From the NCBI RefSeq assembly GCF_049243985.1, contig NC_135384.1:15930501-15994500 (forward strand): a DNA stretch of 64,000 bases, in the 5' to 3' direction. A program made the translations under genes and the position numbers. Under the pieces are notes generated by a model. That model worked only from the letters and a program-made list of their open reading frames with translations, searched no databases and was not told where the DNA came from. Position 1 is the stretch's first letter; each line of letters begins with the position of its first letter. The DNA comes from Paroedura picta (Eukaryota; Chordata; Lepidosauria; Squamata; Gekkonidae). Shown piece by piece: positions 12,801-23,278 of the stretch.

Positions 12801-15800
12801 CATGTCCCATATTTTTTTCCTCCTGCTATTACTATTGTCTGGAATTGTTTTGTTAATTTTCATCTTGGAATATTCAAATCAACTATTATTCTGAATAAAA
12901 CCAATATTATAAAACACATGGAAGACTACAATTTTAAATCTCATTCATTGAAGGATTACATTAGTAAAATGAACCTTAAATAACAGTGTATTCTAATGCT
13001 TCCTAACAATTCAAAGAGAGGGACAGGCACACCTCCCCTGTGTGGCTGCCACTGAAATGACCCTCACTCATGTGCCCATCAAATGTCTTTCCTTTAAGGG
13101 TGGGAGTCAGGAGGGCCCCTGCCCTGTTATCTTAGTTCCTGGACAGGATGCTTTTGGAGAAGTTACTCTAGTTTCAAGCCATGTAGGGTTTTAAAAAACA
13201 AAGCAACGTTGGGACTCAGAGGGTGAAAGAGAGGCAGAGAGTATAGAATACACTTTAACAGGTCATCTCCTGTTTCACAAGATCAGCATTGTGTAGAATT
13301 GTATGGATTGTTAATAATGTGTCTAATGTAACTGTCCTCCAAATCAAGGCGGCAACCCAGCTGACAATAGCAGTATTCCATCCTAGTAATTGTTTTTGGA
13401 GGGGGGGATTATTTCCAATATGCCCCACTGACTGAACCTAAACAAGTAATTATTTTGTAGGTGACCATTATTTCTGATTAATGAGTGAAACAGAACCTTA
13501 GTTTCAGCATGACATTTAATACAATACAATAATCCATGTAAGATCCAGCAATCCCTTTTCTGGCTTTAAACAGATTTGGATCCCAAGGTGAAAATTGAAG
13601 CATACTCTTTTTTCTTTTTGAAGTTCCTCTTTTTTCATTTGCCCATACATTTGATAATCACTTTCCTTCACGTCATTCTGAACATACCCAAATGTATAAA
13701 CTTGATTCAGGAAGTTGATTTCAGTCCTCTAGCAGTATCCCAGAAAAAAAACAGACCCCTCTAGCTTGGATGTTCCAAGAAGATTTAAAATAAAAACAAA
13801 AAATGTTGTATTCTAGTAATGTTGTTCTTAATCTTAGGACCACAAAATATCACAGCCAATGTTCACCAGTTTTGTGTAAATCCATGACATTTCCTTGTCT
13901 GTACAATTCTTCTTTTCTTCAATTTTTTTGTAGCTACCATAACTGAAGAACTGTTCACGGTACACATAATGGATTATATAGTAGGTAGGCCAGACTGGTG
14001 AACCAATCAGATCAGCACCCATGCAGTGAACAGAATGAAGGACTGTAAACCCACCTACCCCAAATCCTATGAACATATTCAGCCTGAACATTCAATACGC
14101 ATTCTTTGGAACCCTTCCTGGCATCTGTTATTACAAGATCTGTATCCCACCCAAATGTAACTGGACATATTTCACTTTCCTCTTCATTTTCTATGTTATA
14201 TATATTTTTTCTTTGCAGTCCTTGATAACAAATCAGCCAAGATGATTAAAGAACATGTGAAATTAGTGAAAGTCTAAATAATCCCAGTTCTCAGATCCTA
14301 CCTGTGGGATCTTGTAAAGACTTAAGAGAGTTGCCATGTCTGATGTGGTTTCATAAGTATATCCCCCAATGACACCAATCATGTTTTTCTGGGTGCCACA
14401 TTGGTAGTTCGGGATGAAATCAGGTGATGCAAAGAGGAGGTCCAGGGTGATCCTGTAAATCCATTTTTGAATTATGGTGGAGTCACGGATGTGGAACCCG
14501 AGAGTGACATTGGGCAGTATGTGGGAGTTCTCATTGATCTCATGGATGGCAAATGCCAAGGCTAGGATGTGCTGGTAGAACTTTGTTAACAGGCTGAAAA
14601 GATAATGAGTTATGAATTTAGAAGAGCATTCGTGTATTCATGTGTTTATTTATGGTGATTGCCCAGCATCAAAACATAAAAAACCACAGTAAAATTATTA
14701 GGCTCAAAACCAAGTGTCTTAACAACCAAAAAGGACTTCTGCACTCTCCTGGCAATATAACAGAACTTTGCCACTGTAATAAGAAATAGCATTATCTTTA
14801 TCTGCAAGTAAGATGTTAACTAACTGATAATCCTTAGAAAAGCATACTTCAATGTGCAGTATCTGGATTGGTCACAGTATTGTTTTTGAGAGAAATGGCC
14901 CATCTAATCCACTTTGCATTTTCCACCACACAAAACTCCCGGGAAACCCACAAGGAGGACATGGAGCCATCAGGCACTCCAACCCCACCTCCCCTCCCAT
15001 GATTGACATTCAAGAGGATACTGGAGGGTCTTGATAGTTTCCCAAAGAAATGGCCCTTGATCTCTGAATTTTCCTAACCCCCTTTCGCATGTATAATCCA
15101 GACACCTTCATATGGCTAGTGCTCTGTGAAGAATTACTTTCATATATCTGTTCTATATATTCGTTGCTGTTGTTAGGTGCGAAGTCGTGTCTGACCCATC
15201 GCAACCCAATGGACAATGATCCTCCATCCCTTCCTGTCCTCTACAATTCCTCGAAGTCCATTTAAATTTGCACCGACTGCTTCAGTGACTCCATCCAGCC
15301 ACCTCATTCTCTGTCGTCCCCTTCTTCTTTTGCCCTCGATCACTCCCAGCATTATATATACTGGTAATAAAATATTCATTCAGTGATCCTTAGTTTTACT
15401 CTTGTGAACAGTGGGCTAGACACTCTTGTTCTGCTTTCTCTATACTATGAATAATACGTCTTTCAAACTTTGTTACCTATAATGTTAGAGATATTTAACC
15501 CGAGGGACAAAAATATATTTCTTCTGCTGTCACACTTGGTTCTGTCTATACTGATAACCGTCATGAGCCTTTTGAGTCATAAAAACTATTTTTACATATT
15601 CATCACATTTAAATTTTCTCAGAAATTTCTATATATTTTTTCAAAATCAGGTCCCTCATCATATATTTTCAAATGTTTGCATCCCCTGTGTAGAACTGAC
15701 TGTTTCAAAATAGCCTGCAATTGAGCGGGTGTATCTATATTGCTGTTTCTTATGTAGAAGCGCCTGGCCAAATATGTACAAAGGTTAGGATGCATCTATT

Positions 15801-16298
15801 GAACACATGAAGTATTTTGGAACTTTTAACCATCTTATATTGTGTTTTACTCTTTTGTACTGGTCGCTGACCAAAATAAATGTATCTAATCCTGTGCTGT
15901 TTATTTTAAATATCTACTACCTTCTATACTGCTTGTAACCTCTGAGCGTTCTATATCTACTAATTTTAATCTCTAAATTCTACGTCTGTATGGTCTAGCC
16001 AAAAAGAGAGCAGTCTATCTGCATTGCAAGCATAATCTTTGGTCTTGGACCATGAGTACATCATTTCGGAAGTCACAATACATCATCACTATCAAACTAT
16101 GTTAGAGGACCAATGATTCCCTTACACTGGATCACATTTATAATCCTGGTCGGACTGCTGCTGAAATGGAAAGGTTTGGGAAACACAACCAACATGAGTG
16201 ACAATTCCACCCATCAGGATTTCACCTGTCTGATACCACTGATGTGGAATCTGACGAGGATTGTTTCCAGAGCACTTCATACTATTTGATTTGTACAT
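3912..16298 (-). CDS. V2R-B, vomeronasal type-2 receptor-like (six exons, 863 aa)
   Basis: This is a class C GPCR of vomeronasal neurons. Exons, in transcription order, are 16126-16298, 14302-14593, 11772-12641, 10617-10844, 10144-10270 and 3912-4813. All junctions are AG/GT and the phases fit, giving one 2592-nt frame. Residues 1-155 hold the N-terminus and first lobe, 156-521 the rest of the Venus-flytrap domain, about 522-563 the cysteine-rich linker ([23 protein letters not shown]) and about 564-863 the seven-helix domain with [17 protein letters not shown] and [20 protein letters not shown]. The length is normal for the family. Odd points: exon 1 lacks an in-frame signal peptide, starting MYKSNSMKC after an upstream stop, and intron 5 is 5.3 kb because of LINE insertions. 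Exons 2-6 look intact, so the gene is either a recent pseudogene or uses another leader. Confidence 0.85.
4836..5605. repeat. Direct duplication (about 270 bp, two copies) inside intron 5 of V2R-B
   Basis: 4836-5100 and 5330-5605 match over most of their length, including the shared block GAAAGAAGCCATGCCC and the phrase AAGCCTATTGTGGTTAAAGA. They flank a non-LTR reverse transcriptase scrap at about 5105-5330. This is an intronic segmental duplication of no obvious function. Confidence 0.75.
5105..5330 (-). mobile_element. Non-LTR retrotransposon reverse transcriptase fragment
   Basis: Read on the minus strand it encodes [20 protein letters not shown] and then [14 protein letters not shown], which match the catalytic Y-x-D-D region (here YAND) and the following palm motif of LINE reverse transcriptases. 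It is too short and decayed to name the clade. Confidence 0.55.
5880..6480 (+). mobile_element. Degraded CR1-type LINE 3' end
   Basis: It contains CR1-like blocks (CAGTTCTGGTCACC, a block like GGAAAGGCTGAAGAGTCT, then GGTCTGATCCAGAAGG and a CTTTTATGTATTC tail). The coding frame is lost. It lies in intron 5 of V2R-B. Confidence 0.6.
6713..6799. repeat. (TTA)n microsatellite, the tail of the adjoining LINE
   Basis: About 85 bp of nearly pure TTA repeat abut the 3' end of the minus-strand L2 element and probably grew from its A-rich tail. Confidence 0.95.
6800..9880 (-). mobile_element. L2-clade LINE, about 3 kb, broken ORF2
   Basis: Minus-strand frames give, in order, an APE-type endonuclease ([10 protein letters not shown] near 9790, [10 protein letters not shown] near 9390, then a WSDN block), a linker, and a reverse transcriptase with [37 protein letters not shown] and the catalytic [10 protein letters not shown] (7757-8425). 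The C-terminal part is in 7037-7711. The 3' end carries the squamate L2 tail near 6805-6845. The protein is split into about five frame pieces (roughly four breaks: near 9610, 8960, 8440 and 7735), so it is not active. It inserted into intron 5 of V2R-B. The 5' end is uncertain. Confidence 0.88.
10144..10270 (-). CDS. V2R-B exon 5 (cysteine-rich linker)
   Basis: This 127-nt exon has the NCD3G-type cysteine pattern ([10 protein letters not shown], then [18 protein letters not shown]), a GGACAG acceptor and a GAGG|GTAGG donor. Confidence 0.92.
10617..10844 (-). CDS. V2R-B exon 4
   Basis: The length of 228 nt is the family norm. It begins [17 protein letters not shown] and ends WNRNHPQ before GTGGG. 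It forms the end of the ligand-binding domain. Confidence 0.92.
11772..12641 (-). CDS. V2R-B exon 3 (ligand-binding core)
   Basis: This 870-nt exon is open throughout. It begins [19 protein letters not shown], contains [20 protein letters not shown] and [20 protein letters not shown], and ends QPWK before GTAATT. The last two blocks are diagnostic of V2R exon 3. Confidence 0.95.
12642..14301. other. Intron 2 of V2R-B
   Basis: The right-hand half (13290-14240) is homologous to the left edge of the window (1-1080), lacking the SINE found there. The left-hand half is AT-rich. 13020-13290 looks like an old repeat that I cannot classify. I see no other gene. Confidence 0.6.
14302..14593 (-). CDS. 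V2R-B exon 2
   Basis: This 292-nt exon encodes [20 protein letters not shown] through YKIPQ, with a TTTCAG acceptor and a CAG|GTAGG donor. It is the counterpart of 1142-1433. Confidence 0.92.
15163..15356 (-). mobile_element. Bov-B (RTE-clade) LINE 3' fragment
   Basis: On the minus strand it encodes the Bov-B reverse transcriptase C-terminus ([20 protein letters not shown], then [20 protein letters not shown]), and the plus strand shows GTTGCTGTTGTTAGGTGCGA. The V2R-A counterpart near 1995 reads straight through without it, so it entered intron 1 of V2R-B after the duplication. Confidence 0.88.
15390..16100. other. About 0.7 kb present in V2R-B intron 1 and absent from V2R-A
   Basis: The flanks correspond to 2025-2045 in V2R-A, where the sequence is continuous. 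The inserted part is AT-rich and I recognise no coding domain or terminal repeats. It could be an insertion here or a deletion in A. Confidence 0.5.
16126..16298 (-). CDS. V2R-B exon 1 (no visible signal peptide)
   Basis: It encodes [20 protein letters not shown] and the conserved [17 protein letters not shown], ending at GT|GTAAGG in phase 2. A TAA lies upstream in frame. The leader-like LLPHVQIK is in another frame and meets TAG, as in V2R-A. Confidence 0.7.
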
Positions 16299-16710
16299 GA
16301 GGAAGCAGCTTTATATCAGCAGAAACATCACAGATAATGGTATGTTCAATTAAAAATGCTACTCTCCACATGGACTCTCCTTGGTCTCCTCTATACCATC
16401 ATCCCTTGTTTAAGCACTGAAATGTTCAGTGCCAGCTTTCATAGTCAGAATTTTTATGATTCATTTCTGATTTGTTTTCAGTTTCCTTCTGAAAGTTATT
16501 GGTACTTAGCCTGGAGGAAGAAGTGATTTTTTTCCCCATAATTATGATAGAGATAATTTCTGGTAGACTGTTGATAGAGTTCTGGGATAATTAGCTGCAG
16601 AAATCGTGAACCAAAAATATTTGGCTGATCTCAATCCAACTTCTCTCTCAGGGGACTGGATGCTTGAATAATAAGTTCAGATCACCAGATGCCCATTCTG
16701 TCCATGATGT

Positions 16711-16831
<121 letters not shown>

Positions 16832-17119
16832 ATTCCCAGAAGGGAAGTCACAATGCAAAAAAGTGAATAGCTTCTCCTTGAATACATCTTTTTTTAAAAA
16901 TTTAGAACATTTATATGCCATTTTCTAGAGAAACTATGAGAGGTCGTTTACAAAATAAAATTTAACAAAGAGAACAGAATAATTAAAAGTCCAGAAAACC
17001 CTACTTTAAAAAAATTATCAGCGTATGACTTTTTAATGTGTTATTTTAATGATTGCTTACTAAGTCATAAGACATGATGAACGGCAGGATGGTGTACAAA
17101 AACATCCATCAGGATATGT

Positions 17120-17675
17120 GAAAACAAGGTTGTGTGTACGGCACTGGTCAGACCATACCTGGAGTACTGTGTGCAGTTCTGGAGGACTCACTTCAAGAAG
17201 GATGTAGATAAAATTGAAAGGGTACGGAGGAGAACGACGAGGATGATCTGGGGACAAGCGACCAAGCCCTATGAAGATAGGTTGAGGGACTTGGGAATGT
17301 TCAGCCTGGAGAAAAGGAGGTTGAGAGGGGACATGATAGCCCTCTTTAAGTATGTGAAAGGTTGTCACTTGGATGAGGGCAGGATGCTGTTCCCATTGGC
17401 TGCAGAGGAAGGGACACGCAGTAATGGGTTTAAACTACAAGTACAATGATATAGGCTAGATATCAGGAAAAAAAATTTCACAGTCAGAGTAGTTCAGCAG
17501 TGAAATAGGCTGCCTCAGGAGGTGGTGAGCTCCCTCTCATTGGCAGTCTTCGAGCAAAGGTTGGATACACACTTTTCTTGGATACTTTAGGATGCTTTGG
17601 GCTGATCCTGTGTTGAGCAGGGGGTTGGACTAGATGGCCTGTATGGCCCCTTCCAACTCTATGATTCTATGAAGT
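17120..17675 (+). mobile_element. CR1 LINE, 5'-truncated 3' end
   Basis: It encodes the CR1 ORF2 C-terminus (ALVRPYLEYCVQFW, DKIERVRRRTTRMI, FSLEKRRLRGDMIALFKYVK), followed by the CR1 3' UTR and the terminal ATTCTATGA tail. The paralogous flank near 3470 lacks it, so it is younger than the module duplication. Confidence 0.93.
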
Positions 17676-18039
17676 ACTGCGCTGTATTGTACTGGTTCAG
17701 TATGTTAAAAATATCCTGCCAGGCATTGCAGACCAATGTGGCCTAAGGGAAAAAAATTCTAGGAAAGCACTTTCTCTCTATTATGCTTGGGTCTGTATGA
17801 GCACATACATACACACACAAGCACATGCATACGCACACAATCCCCAACTGCTCTTTTACATTTGAGTCTTTAAAAATGAAGGATTGAAATGCATAATTTT
17901 TTTTTTCTGTTTGAAAACTAAACTTACCTAAACTAATGAATGTCAGGACATGATTCATGGGTTTCATTATTGCCCCAAAATAAAAATGCCGTATTTGTAA
18001 GATAAAAATACACCAAGAGAACAAATAGGTGGCTGATTA

Positions 18040-18127
18040 AATAATTTAATCCCTTTTCCTTTTCAGTTGCTCTCTTGTGTTCAGTTCAGGCCTCAGGATA
18101 ATGACATAGCATTTGGGGAAAAATAAG
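18040..18127 (-). pseudogene. Remnant of a V2R transmembrane exon (3' end only)
   Basis: This 88-bp stretch matches the last codons of V2R-B exon 6 and its 3' UTR edge (compare 3905-3995), including the segment for the final FPKCY region and the Leu-Asn-Arg-Arg C-terminus. The match stops abruptly at about 18127, so the rest of that gene copy is gone. It marks a lost V2R between B and C. Confidence 0.75.
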
Positions 18128-18194
18128 GCTGAACATTCAATATACCCGAACAGAGGATTCCATAGCCTGAACTTCTTCACAGATTATGGAAAGA

Positions 18195-19565
18195 GGCAGT
18201 TCTAAACTTGGTTTTTAATTTTTTTTAATTACATTTGTAGCAAAAATAAGACAGTCCATAAAGACCTGTGCAGAGAGTAAAGAGTTACATATGAGTGGGA
18301 AGGGATCACTAAAGCTCCCCTACGACTGCATGTAACATCCTGGCCTGGATAATATGGACTGAAAAGTATGCCAATGGTAAGCCTTATCTGTTAAAAAAAA
18401 TTATAATCAGAGTATGACTTCTTTTTTCATTCGTTATTATCATGACTGCTTGTCAAGTGGTAGCCCATGATGACAGGGAATGAGGTGGACAAAAACTTCC
18501 ATCAGGATGTGTGATGCCGCAGCGTGCGGGGTGGGAAGGATGGTGCTCTGAGGGAGCGCCCGGAGCCGGGCAACCTGACGCGGGACGGACGTGCCGCGTC
18601 AGGAGGGTGGGAGGAGCGTGAGTGGCGCCTTTTATAAGGCGCCACGTGCTCGGCGGCCGGCCTCTTTCCCCCGGCCAGCCGAGCGAGCTGCTTCCCACCC
18701 ACCCACCCTATATGACAGCGGGGATTCGGGGGTGGTGTATTTGAATGTTTAGTTATGGATTTGTTTGTATATTGTCACAGCAGGCGGAGGGTAAGGGGAA
18801 AGGGCCTAACCAAGAAAGGGGAGTTTAAAGGTAAAACTGCCCAAGCATGGGGCCTCAGAAGAGGCAAGAGTTCTGTGGGAGGCCGACCCGGCTGGGAAGG
18901 CCCAAATACACCCGCAGAAGGCAGGTGGCATTGAATTGGCTGAAGGAGGTCCATGCCTCCTGAGGCAATTCAGGCCATCTGGAAAGGTATTCCAGGCAGC
19001 AAGGGAGCCCGTGGCTCAGCAAGGGTCTGGGACGGGATACCCAGGGCGCTGCCTGGAGGTATAAGGTCAGATGACCTTAGCAGGGTGGGTTAGGCCTCTG
19101 TTCCCCTTGGAATGCCAACACCTTGATGTTGAATGTTAAATAAAAGCTGTGGCCAGTTTTTTGCCAAGTTGGTTTGTGTGAGCGTCATCCTTAAGCCAAA
19201 CTGCACGTCTGCAAGTCAACAAGGATTTTGAAGTACTGTACTGAACTGTAGTGGTTCATTATGTTGAAAATAACCTGCCAAACAGTGTTTACCCCTGTTG
19301 TTCTAATCTGACAATGTGGACCAAAGAGCCTTAGAGGGGGGAAACGTTTTTAGGAATATTCCCTCTCAGTATTTCTTTCTTTCTCATGCATGCACACAAG
19401 CACACACAAACACAATCCTCAGCAGGCATTTGATATTTGAGACTTAAAAGAATGAAAAATTCGATCGTATAATCTTTCTGTTTGAAAAGTGAAACTAAGC
19501 TAAACTGATGAGGGTCAGTAAAGGAGTCATAGGTTTCATTTTCTGCATAAAACAAAAATTCCATA
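18195..19565. repeat. Third copy of the V2R 3'-flank module
   Basis: 18195-18505 and 19215-19565 match 3240-3880 next to V2R-B, including a CA-rich tract and the final homology to the region just beyond the stop codon. The transmembrane exon expected next is replaced by a LINE tail. The module is interrupted by the GC-rich element at about 18506-19214. Confidence 0.65.
18506..19214 (+). mobile_element. Candidate solo LTR (fossil)
   Basis: A GC-rich block of about 710 bp interrupts the flank module. It has a TATA-like TTTTATAAGG near 18631, an AATAAA near 19139, TG...CA-like ends and a possible 5-bp target repeat (AGGAT) on each side. These fit a solo long terminal repeat, but no internal genes are present and the family is unknown. 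Confidence 0.45.
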
Positions 19566-19760
19566 TTTTGTTTTATTGTTATTGTTGTTATTATTAAATT
19601 TATTAACCTCCACTCCCAAGAGGCTCGTGGTGGTTTAGAAAAAGTCCAACTAAAACCAATTAAAACTAGGCTTTCCCCCTAGTTAAACATTAGACAACAT
19701 TTCTAGACTTAGTAAGAAGGTTTAACGTGAATTCCCCAACTCCTAATTGGTGTACAGCGA
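19566..19760 (-). mobile_element. LINE 3' tail (L2-like) fragment
   Basis: The sequence after a TTATTG-rich run (TTATTAACCTCCACTCCCAA and the following GGCTCG) resembles the L2 3' end seen at 6800-6845. Only the terminal part is present. Confidence 0.5.
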
Positions 19761-20480
19761 TTTTAAACTGCTTTGAGACAACTGAGGCCTGCTCAGTGAC
19801 TGTGGGCCATTCTGGTTCTCACAGACCTCTCAGCCCCACTTCTCTCATGGGGTGTCTGTTATGGGGAAAGGGAGAAAAGGCAATTTTAAACTGCTTAGAG
19901 ACACCTGAGGCCTGCTGGGCGACTGTGGGCCATTCCAGTTCCCACAGACCTCTCAGCCCCACTTCTCTCATGGGGTGTCTGTTATGGGGAAAGGGAGAAA
20001 AGGCAATTTTAAACTGCTTAGAGACACCTGAGGCCTGCTGGGCGACTGTGTTCTCACAGACCTCTCAGCCCCACTTCTCTTATAGGGTGCCTGTTATGGG
20101 GGAAAGGGAGAAAAGGCGATTTTAAACTGCTTAGAGACACCTGAGGCCTGCTGGGCGACTGTGGGCCATTCCAGTTCCCACAGACCTCTCAGCCCCACTT
20201 CTCTCATGGGGTGTCTGTTATGGGGAAAGGGAGAAAAGGCAATTTTAAACTGCTTAGAGACACCTGAGGCCTGCTGGGCGACTGTGTTCTCACAGACCTC
20301 TCAGCCCCACTTCTCTTATAGGGTGCCTGTTATGGGGGAAAGGGAGAAAAGGCGATTTTAAACTGCTTAGAGACACCTGAGGCCTGCTGGGCGACTGTGG
20401 GCCATTCCAGTTTTCTCAGACCTCTCAGCCCCAGTTCACTCATGGGTGACTATTAGGGGATAGGAAGCAATTGCTTAGAG
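19760..20480 (+). repeat. Tandem array of SINE-body repeats with a 236-bp higher-order unit
   Basis: The word TTTTAAACTG recurs at 19761, 19884, 20007, 20120, 20243 and 20356, i.e. spacings of 123, 123, 113, 123 and 113 bp. Each monomer resembles the body of the Sauria-type SINE (CTCTCAGCCCCACTTCTCTC, GGTGTCTGTTATGGGG). The 113-bp variant lacks the GGGCCATTCCAG segment, so the last four monomers form two copies of a 123+113 dimer. Confidence 0.9.
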
Positions 20481-20619
20481 ACATCTGAGGCCTGTTGGGT
20501 GACTCAAGGTCTTTCACAGTTCTCTCAGAGCTCACACAGTCCCACATCCCTCACGGGTTGTCTATTGTCGGGAGATGAAGGGAAAATGTGTTTGTTTACA
20601 GCTTTTGGGTAGTAAACAG

Positions 20620-20900
20620 CAGTGTACAAAAATCCATGTTCTAAAGGGCAACAGTGAAAGAAGCATGTAAGCACAGAACTTTATATCAACAGTAACAAAA
20701 TGGAGACAGAAGGAGTAGGGACACAGAACTGGGAGGAACTTGTTGCTAGTCTGATTTTCCCTTCACATATGTGAAGTCATGGCTCTTGAAAGCTCATATT
20801 TAACCTCTATGCCACAATTCCCAAAGGTCAGTCCTCTCCCACACTCAACGAACATTCCAAACCACAGGTTCTTGACACCCATATCTCACACCCACGCCCT
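20620..20900. repeat. Segment shared with 25600-25950
   Basis: Both copies contain GGCAACAGTGAAAGAAGCAT, ATGGCTCTTGAAAGCTCATA and CCACACTCAACGAACATTCC. The 25.8-kb copy continues into a Helitron-like 3' terminus, so part of this may be Helitron body. Confidence 0.6.
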
Positions 20901-21069
20901 CGGGGAAGGGCAAGATAAACAGTTTAATATTAATAAACAAATCTATAAATAATGAATGAGTGCTCTTTCTAGAGATGGAAACATGACTGCAGATTTTCGG
21001 TCAAACCCAATCAAAACACTTTACGTCAGAGAGGTGTTTTTAATCACATGTTTAATAGATGCAACACTA

Positions 21070-21082
21070 AAACTTTATTACA
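21070..21082 (-). promoter_or_regulatory. Polyadenylation signal of copy 1
   Basis: AATAAA on the minus strand (21074-21079), 35 bp past the acidic-tail stop codon. Copy 2 has the same signal at 23239-23244. Confidence 0.6.
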
Positions 21083-21113
21083 GTTTCGGTAAATAGCCAT
21101 AACTTGAGAGAGA

Positions 21114-22153
21114 TCAGTCACTGTCTTCTTCATCTTCTTCACCTTCACCTTTGCCTTCACCATCATCCCCCTCTCCACTTTCTGGTCCTCCACTCATAAG
21201 TTCTGTTGAAGGGGGGCTCACCAGTTTCTCAGCAGAGCTCTCTATGTCTTCATCTGCCGCTTTTGGACTGATGGCCTCTGTTTTTTCTGAACTTTTGTTC
21301 TCTTTGGACTTATCTGAAGGAGTAGAAGGTGGTGGTGGTGGTGGTGGTGGAGGAGGAGGAGCAGGAGCAGGAGCAGGAGGAGGAGCAAGTTCTGCAGGTG
21401 ATGGAGGTGGAGTAACAGGTTGAATCCATTGTTCCAGCATTGGTTCAGATAATATTTTTTCAACACTGGGCTTATCAATGGAGAGGGAGTTCTGGGAAGC
21501 CCTTCATCTGGCAGGGGTTCCTTTTCCTTGCCCCGAAAGCTCCCCTTCTTCGCTGCAGAACGCTGAGACCAGACCTCAGTTAGGCAGATAACAGCAATGA
21601 TAATTAGAATTATGGTGGTCACTGTAATAACCAAGAGTAGCTTGTTTTTATATCCATATGCTGGATTCCCAGCATGAGGTCGATCAACTTCTCGTTCAGT
21701 TCATTTTCAAAGACTTCACCCTCACCCTGAATGTTTTCATCTTGACGTGGCAAGGAGCCCGAAGGGGGAGAAACAGAAGTCTCCTGAGGTGAGGACTCAT
21801 TCAAGGACGGATCTGAGTCACCTGCCGAGATGTCTTCTGCAACATGATTAGTTCCCTGTAGGAGCAGTTTCAGCAGCTCTTCTTGAGTCAGTATCTGTGA
21901 CCCAGGGACCTTCTTCAGTACTAGCACAGAGTTTTTACCATTTGGGAGGGTAGTCAAGTACTTCACTGTCTTCACTATCTACCACCATGGAGCCTTTGGG
22001 CTCCAGAACATTCGTCTGAGAGTCTGGAATGGAGCGTTTCCAAGAGGACGGACTAGCTGCTCGCAGCCCCATAAGAGGCACCAGTAATATCCAAAGGAAG
22101 ACGTTGGCATAAGTCATATGCCATCGAGCAGGTCTTTGCAGACTGCACAGCAA
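21114..22153 (-). pseudogene. Single-pass membrane protein gene, copy 1 (LRRC37 C-terminus-like), broken
   Basis: On the minus strand there is a leader-like segment (TYANVFLWILLVPLMGLRAA, from about 22120), a linker (LPNGKNSVLVLKKVPGSQIL), a membrane helix (VITVTTIILIIIAVICLTEV) followed by WSQRSAAKKGSF, then a proline-rich tail and an acidic end (EGEEDEEDSD) with a stop at 21114. These lie in at least three frames, with shifts near 21960, 21650 and 21470, and about 160 bp present in copy 2 is missing. An AATAAA lies at 21074-21079. The helix-plus-SQR region recalls, from memory, the C-terminal domain of LRRC37 proteins; this is weak. No leucine-rich repeats are present. Confidence 0.6.
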
Positions 22154-22189
22154 CCACTGTGGGGCAAGCCTTATGTAAGTCTGAAGATG

Positions 22190-22260
22190 GTTGTGACATC
22201 ATTTAGCAGGATACTCAGCCTCATAGCCTCGCCATCCCTATGGCAACAATGCTTGAAAGG
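22190..22260 (-). promoter_or_regulatory. Conserved upstream block with CRE-like and X-box-like words
   Basis: Upstream of both membrane-protein copies lies a conserved block with GTTGCCATAG (RFX X-box half-site-like) and TGATGTCA (one base from the CRE palindrome). CRE plus X-box pairs are common in spermatid-expressed genes; the promoter role is inferred only. Confidence 0.35.
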
Positions 22261-22316
22261 CAAGGACTGACGGGCTTGAGACACTGAAAGCAGCTGGGTA
22301 TTGGCTACAGTTACAG

Positions 22317-22440
22317 AATCATAGAATCATGGTGCTGAAAGGGTCTCCAGGGAAACGTAGTCCAATCCCCTGCACAGTGCAGGAAACGTAACTACCTTGG
22401 CTCCCACAGTGACCCCAATTCCATGCCCAGATGACATATC
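22317..22440 (-). mobile_element. CR1 LINE 3' end fragment
   Basis: AGAATCATAGAATCAT and AGTCCAATCCCCTGCA are the reverse complement of the CR1 3' tail seen at 17630-17675. The same fragment follows copy 2 at 24530-24640, so it was duplicated with the gene. Confidence 0.75.
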
Positions 22441-22489
22441 TTTTGTAATGTTTTAAATTTACTCTCATAATCTGTTCCCTTTTAATAAA

Positions 22490-23060
22490 ACAGTAAGGGG
22501 TGTTGGGGTATCCGGACTGACTTGGCCATCACCAGGACAGACCAGAGTTCCAGGGCAATCTGGAGACATGGGTGCCAGTCTGCTCCTGCCCACCGCAGGG
22601 AGAGGAGGTCAGCAGGGAGAATGAGAACACAGGCAGCGCCAGCTCTTTTCGCCCCAAGGCTGTCCTAACTGTCATGTCCAACTGCAAATTGCCTCAGAAC
22701 TCTGACAGAGCTGTCAGGAGGCTGGAGAGTGTGCTCCCTCCCCTCAGCCTCTGAAAGGCCCTGACTGAGGGGATGGAGTTATTTCCCAGAGCAACGCAGA
22801 GGACCTTGATGGCATTTCTTTTGAGGGTGGCGAACTTTCCCCTTCTGCCAAACCATTGGCTGACAGGGAGGCCAAAGAAAAGCCCCCTATCACTTAATAT
22901 ACTGCTCTGGCCGGGGGTTAGATACAGCCAAGCCATGTTTCTTTCTTCTTTGCAACTCTATGCAGATTTGAGGCCACTGCACAGTGTTATTATGCAGATG
23001 AATCTGGTTCTTTTGTCTCCTGTTTCATCTGCACAACAACCCTGTGCAGTAGGCCTCCAG
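22490..23060. other. Spacer between the two membrane-protein copies
   Basis: This 570-bp unique-looking stretch has moderate GC content and no convincing open frame, terminal repeat or RNA gene. It sits where a SINE-type array would be expected if the duplication unit were gene plus array. Confidence 0.4.
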
Positions 23061-23278
23061 TCTTTCAATTCAGGGCAAGATAAACAGTTTAATATTAATA
23101 AACTAATCTATAAATAATGAAGGACTGCTCTTTCTAGAGATGGAAACATGACTGCAGATTTTCGGTCAAACCCAATCAAAACACTTTATGTCAGAGGGGT
23201 GTTTTTAATCACAAGTTTAATAGATACAACACTAAAACTTTATTACAGATTAGGTAAATATTCATAACTTGAGAGAGA

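Noticed and set aside
19760-20480. CRISPR-like array
   Set aside because: The repeats are contiguous 113-123 bp monomers without unique spacers, in a vertebrate genome.
21151-21423. Gly/Ala-rich plus-strand protein at 21.2 kb and Val/Gly-rich one at 23.5 kb
   Set aside because: They are reverse translations of the proline-rich tail of the membrane-protein copies.
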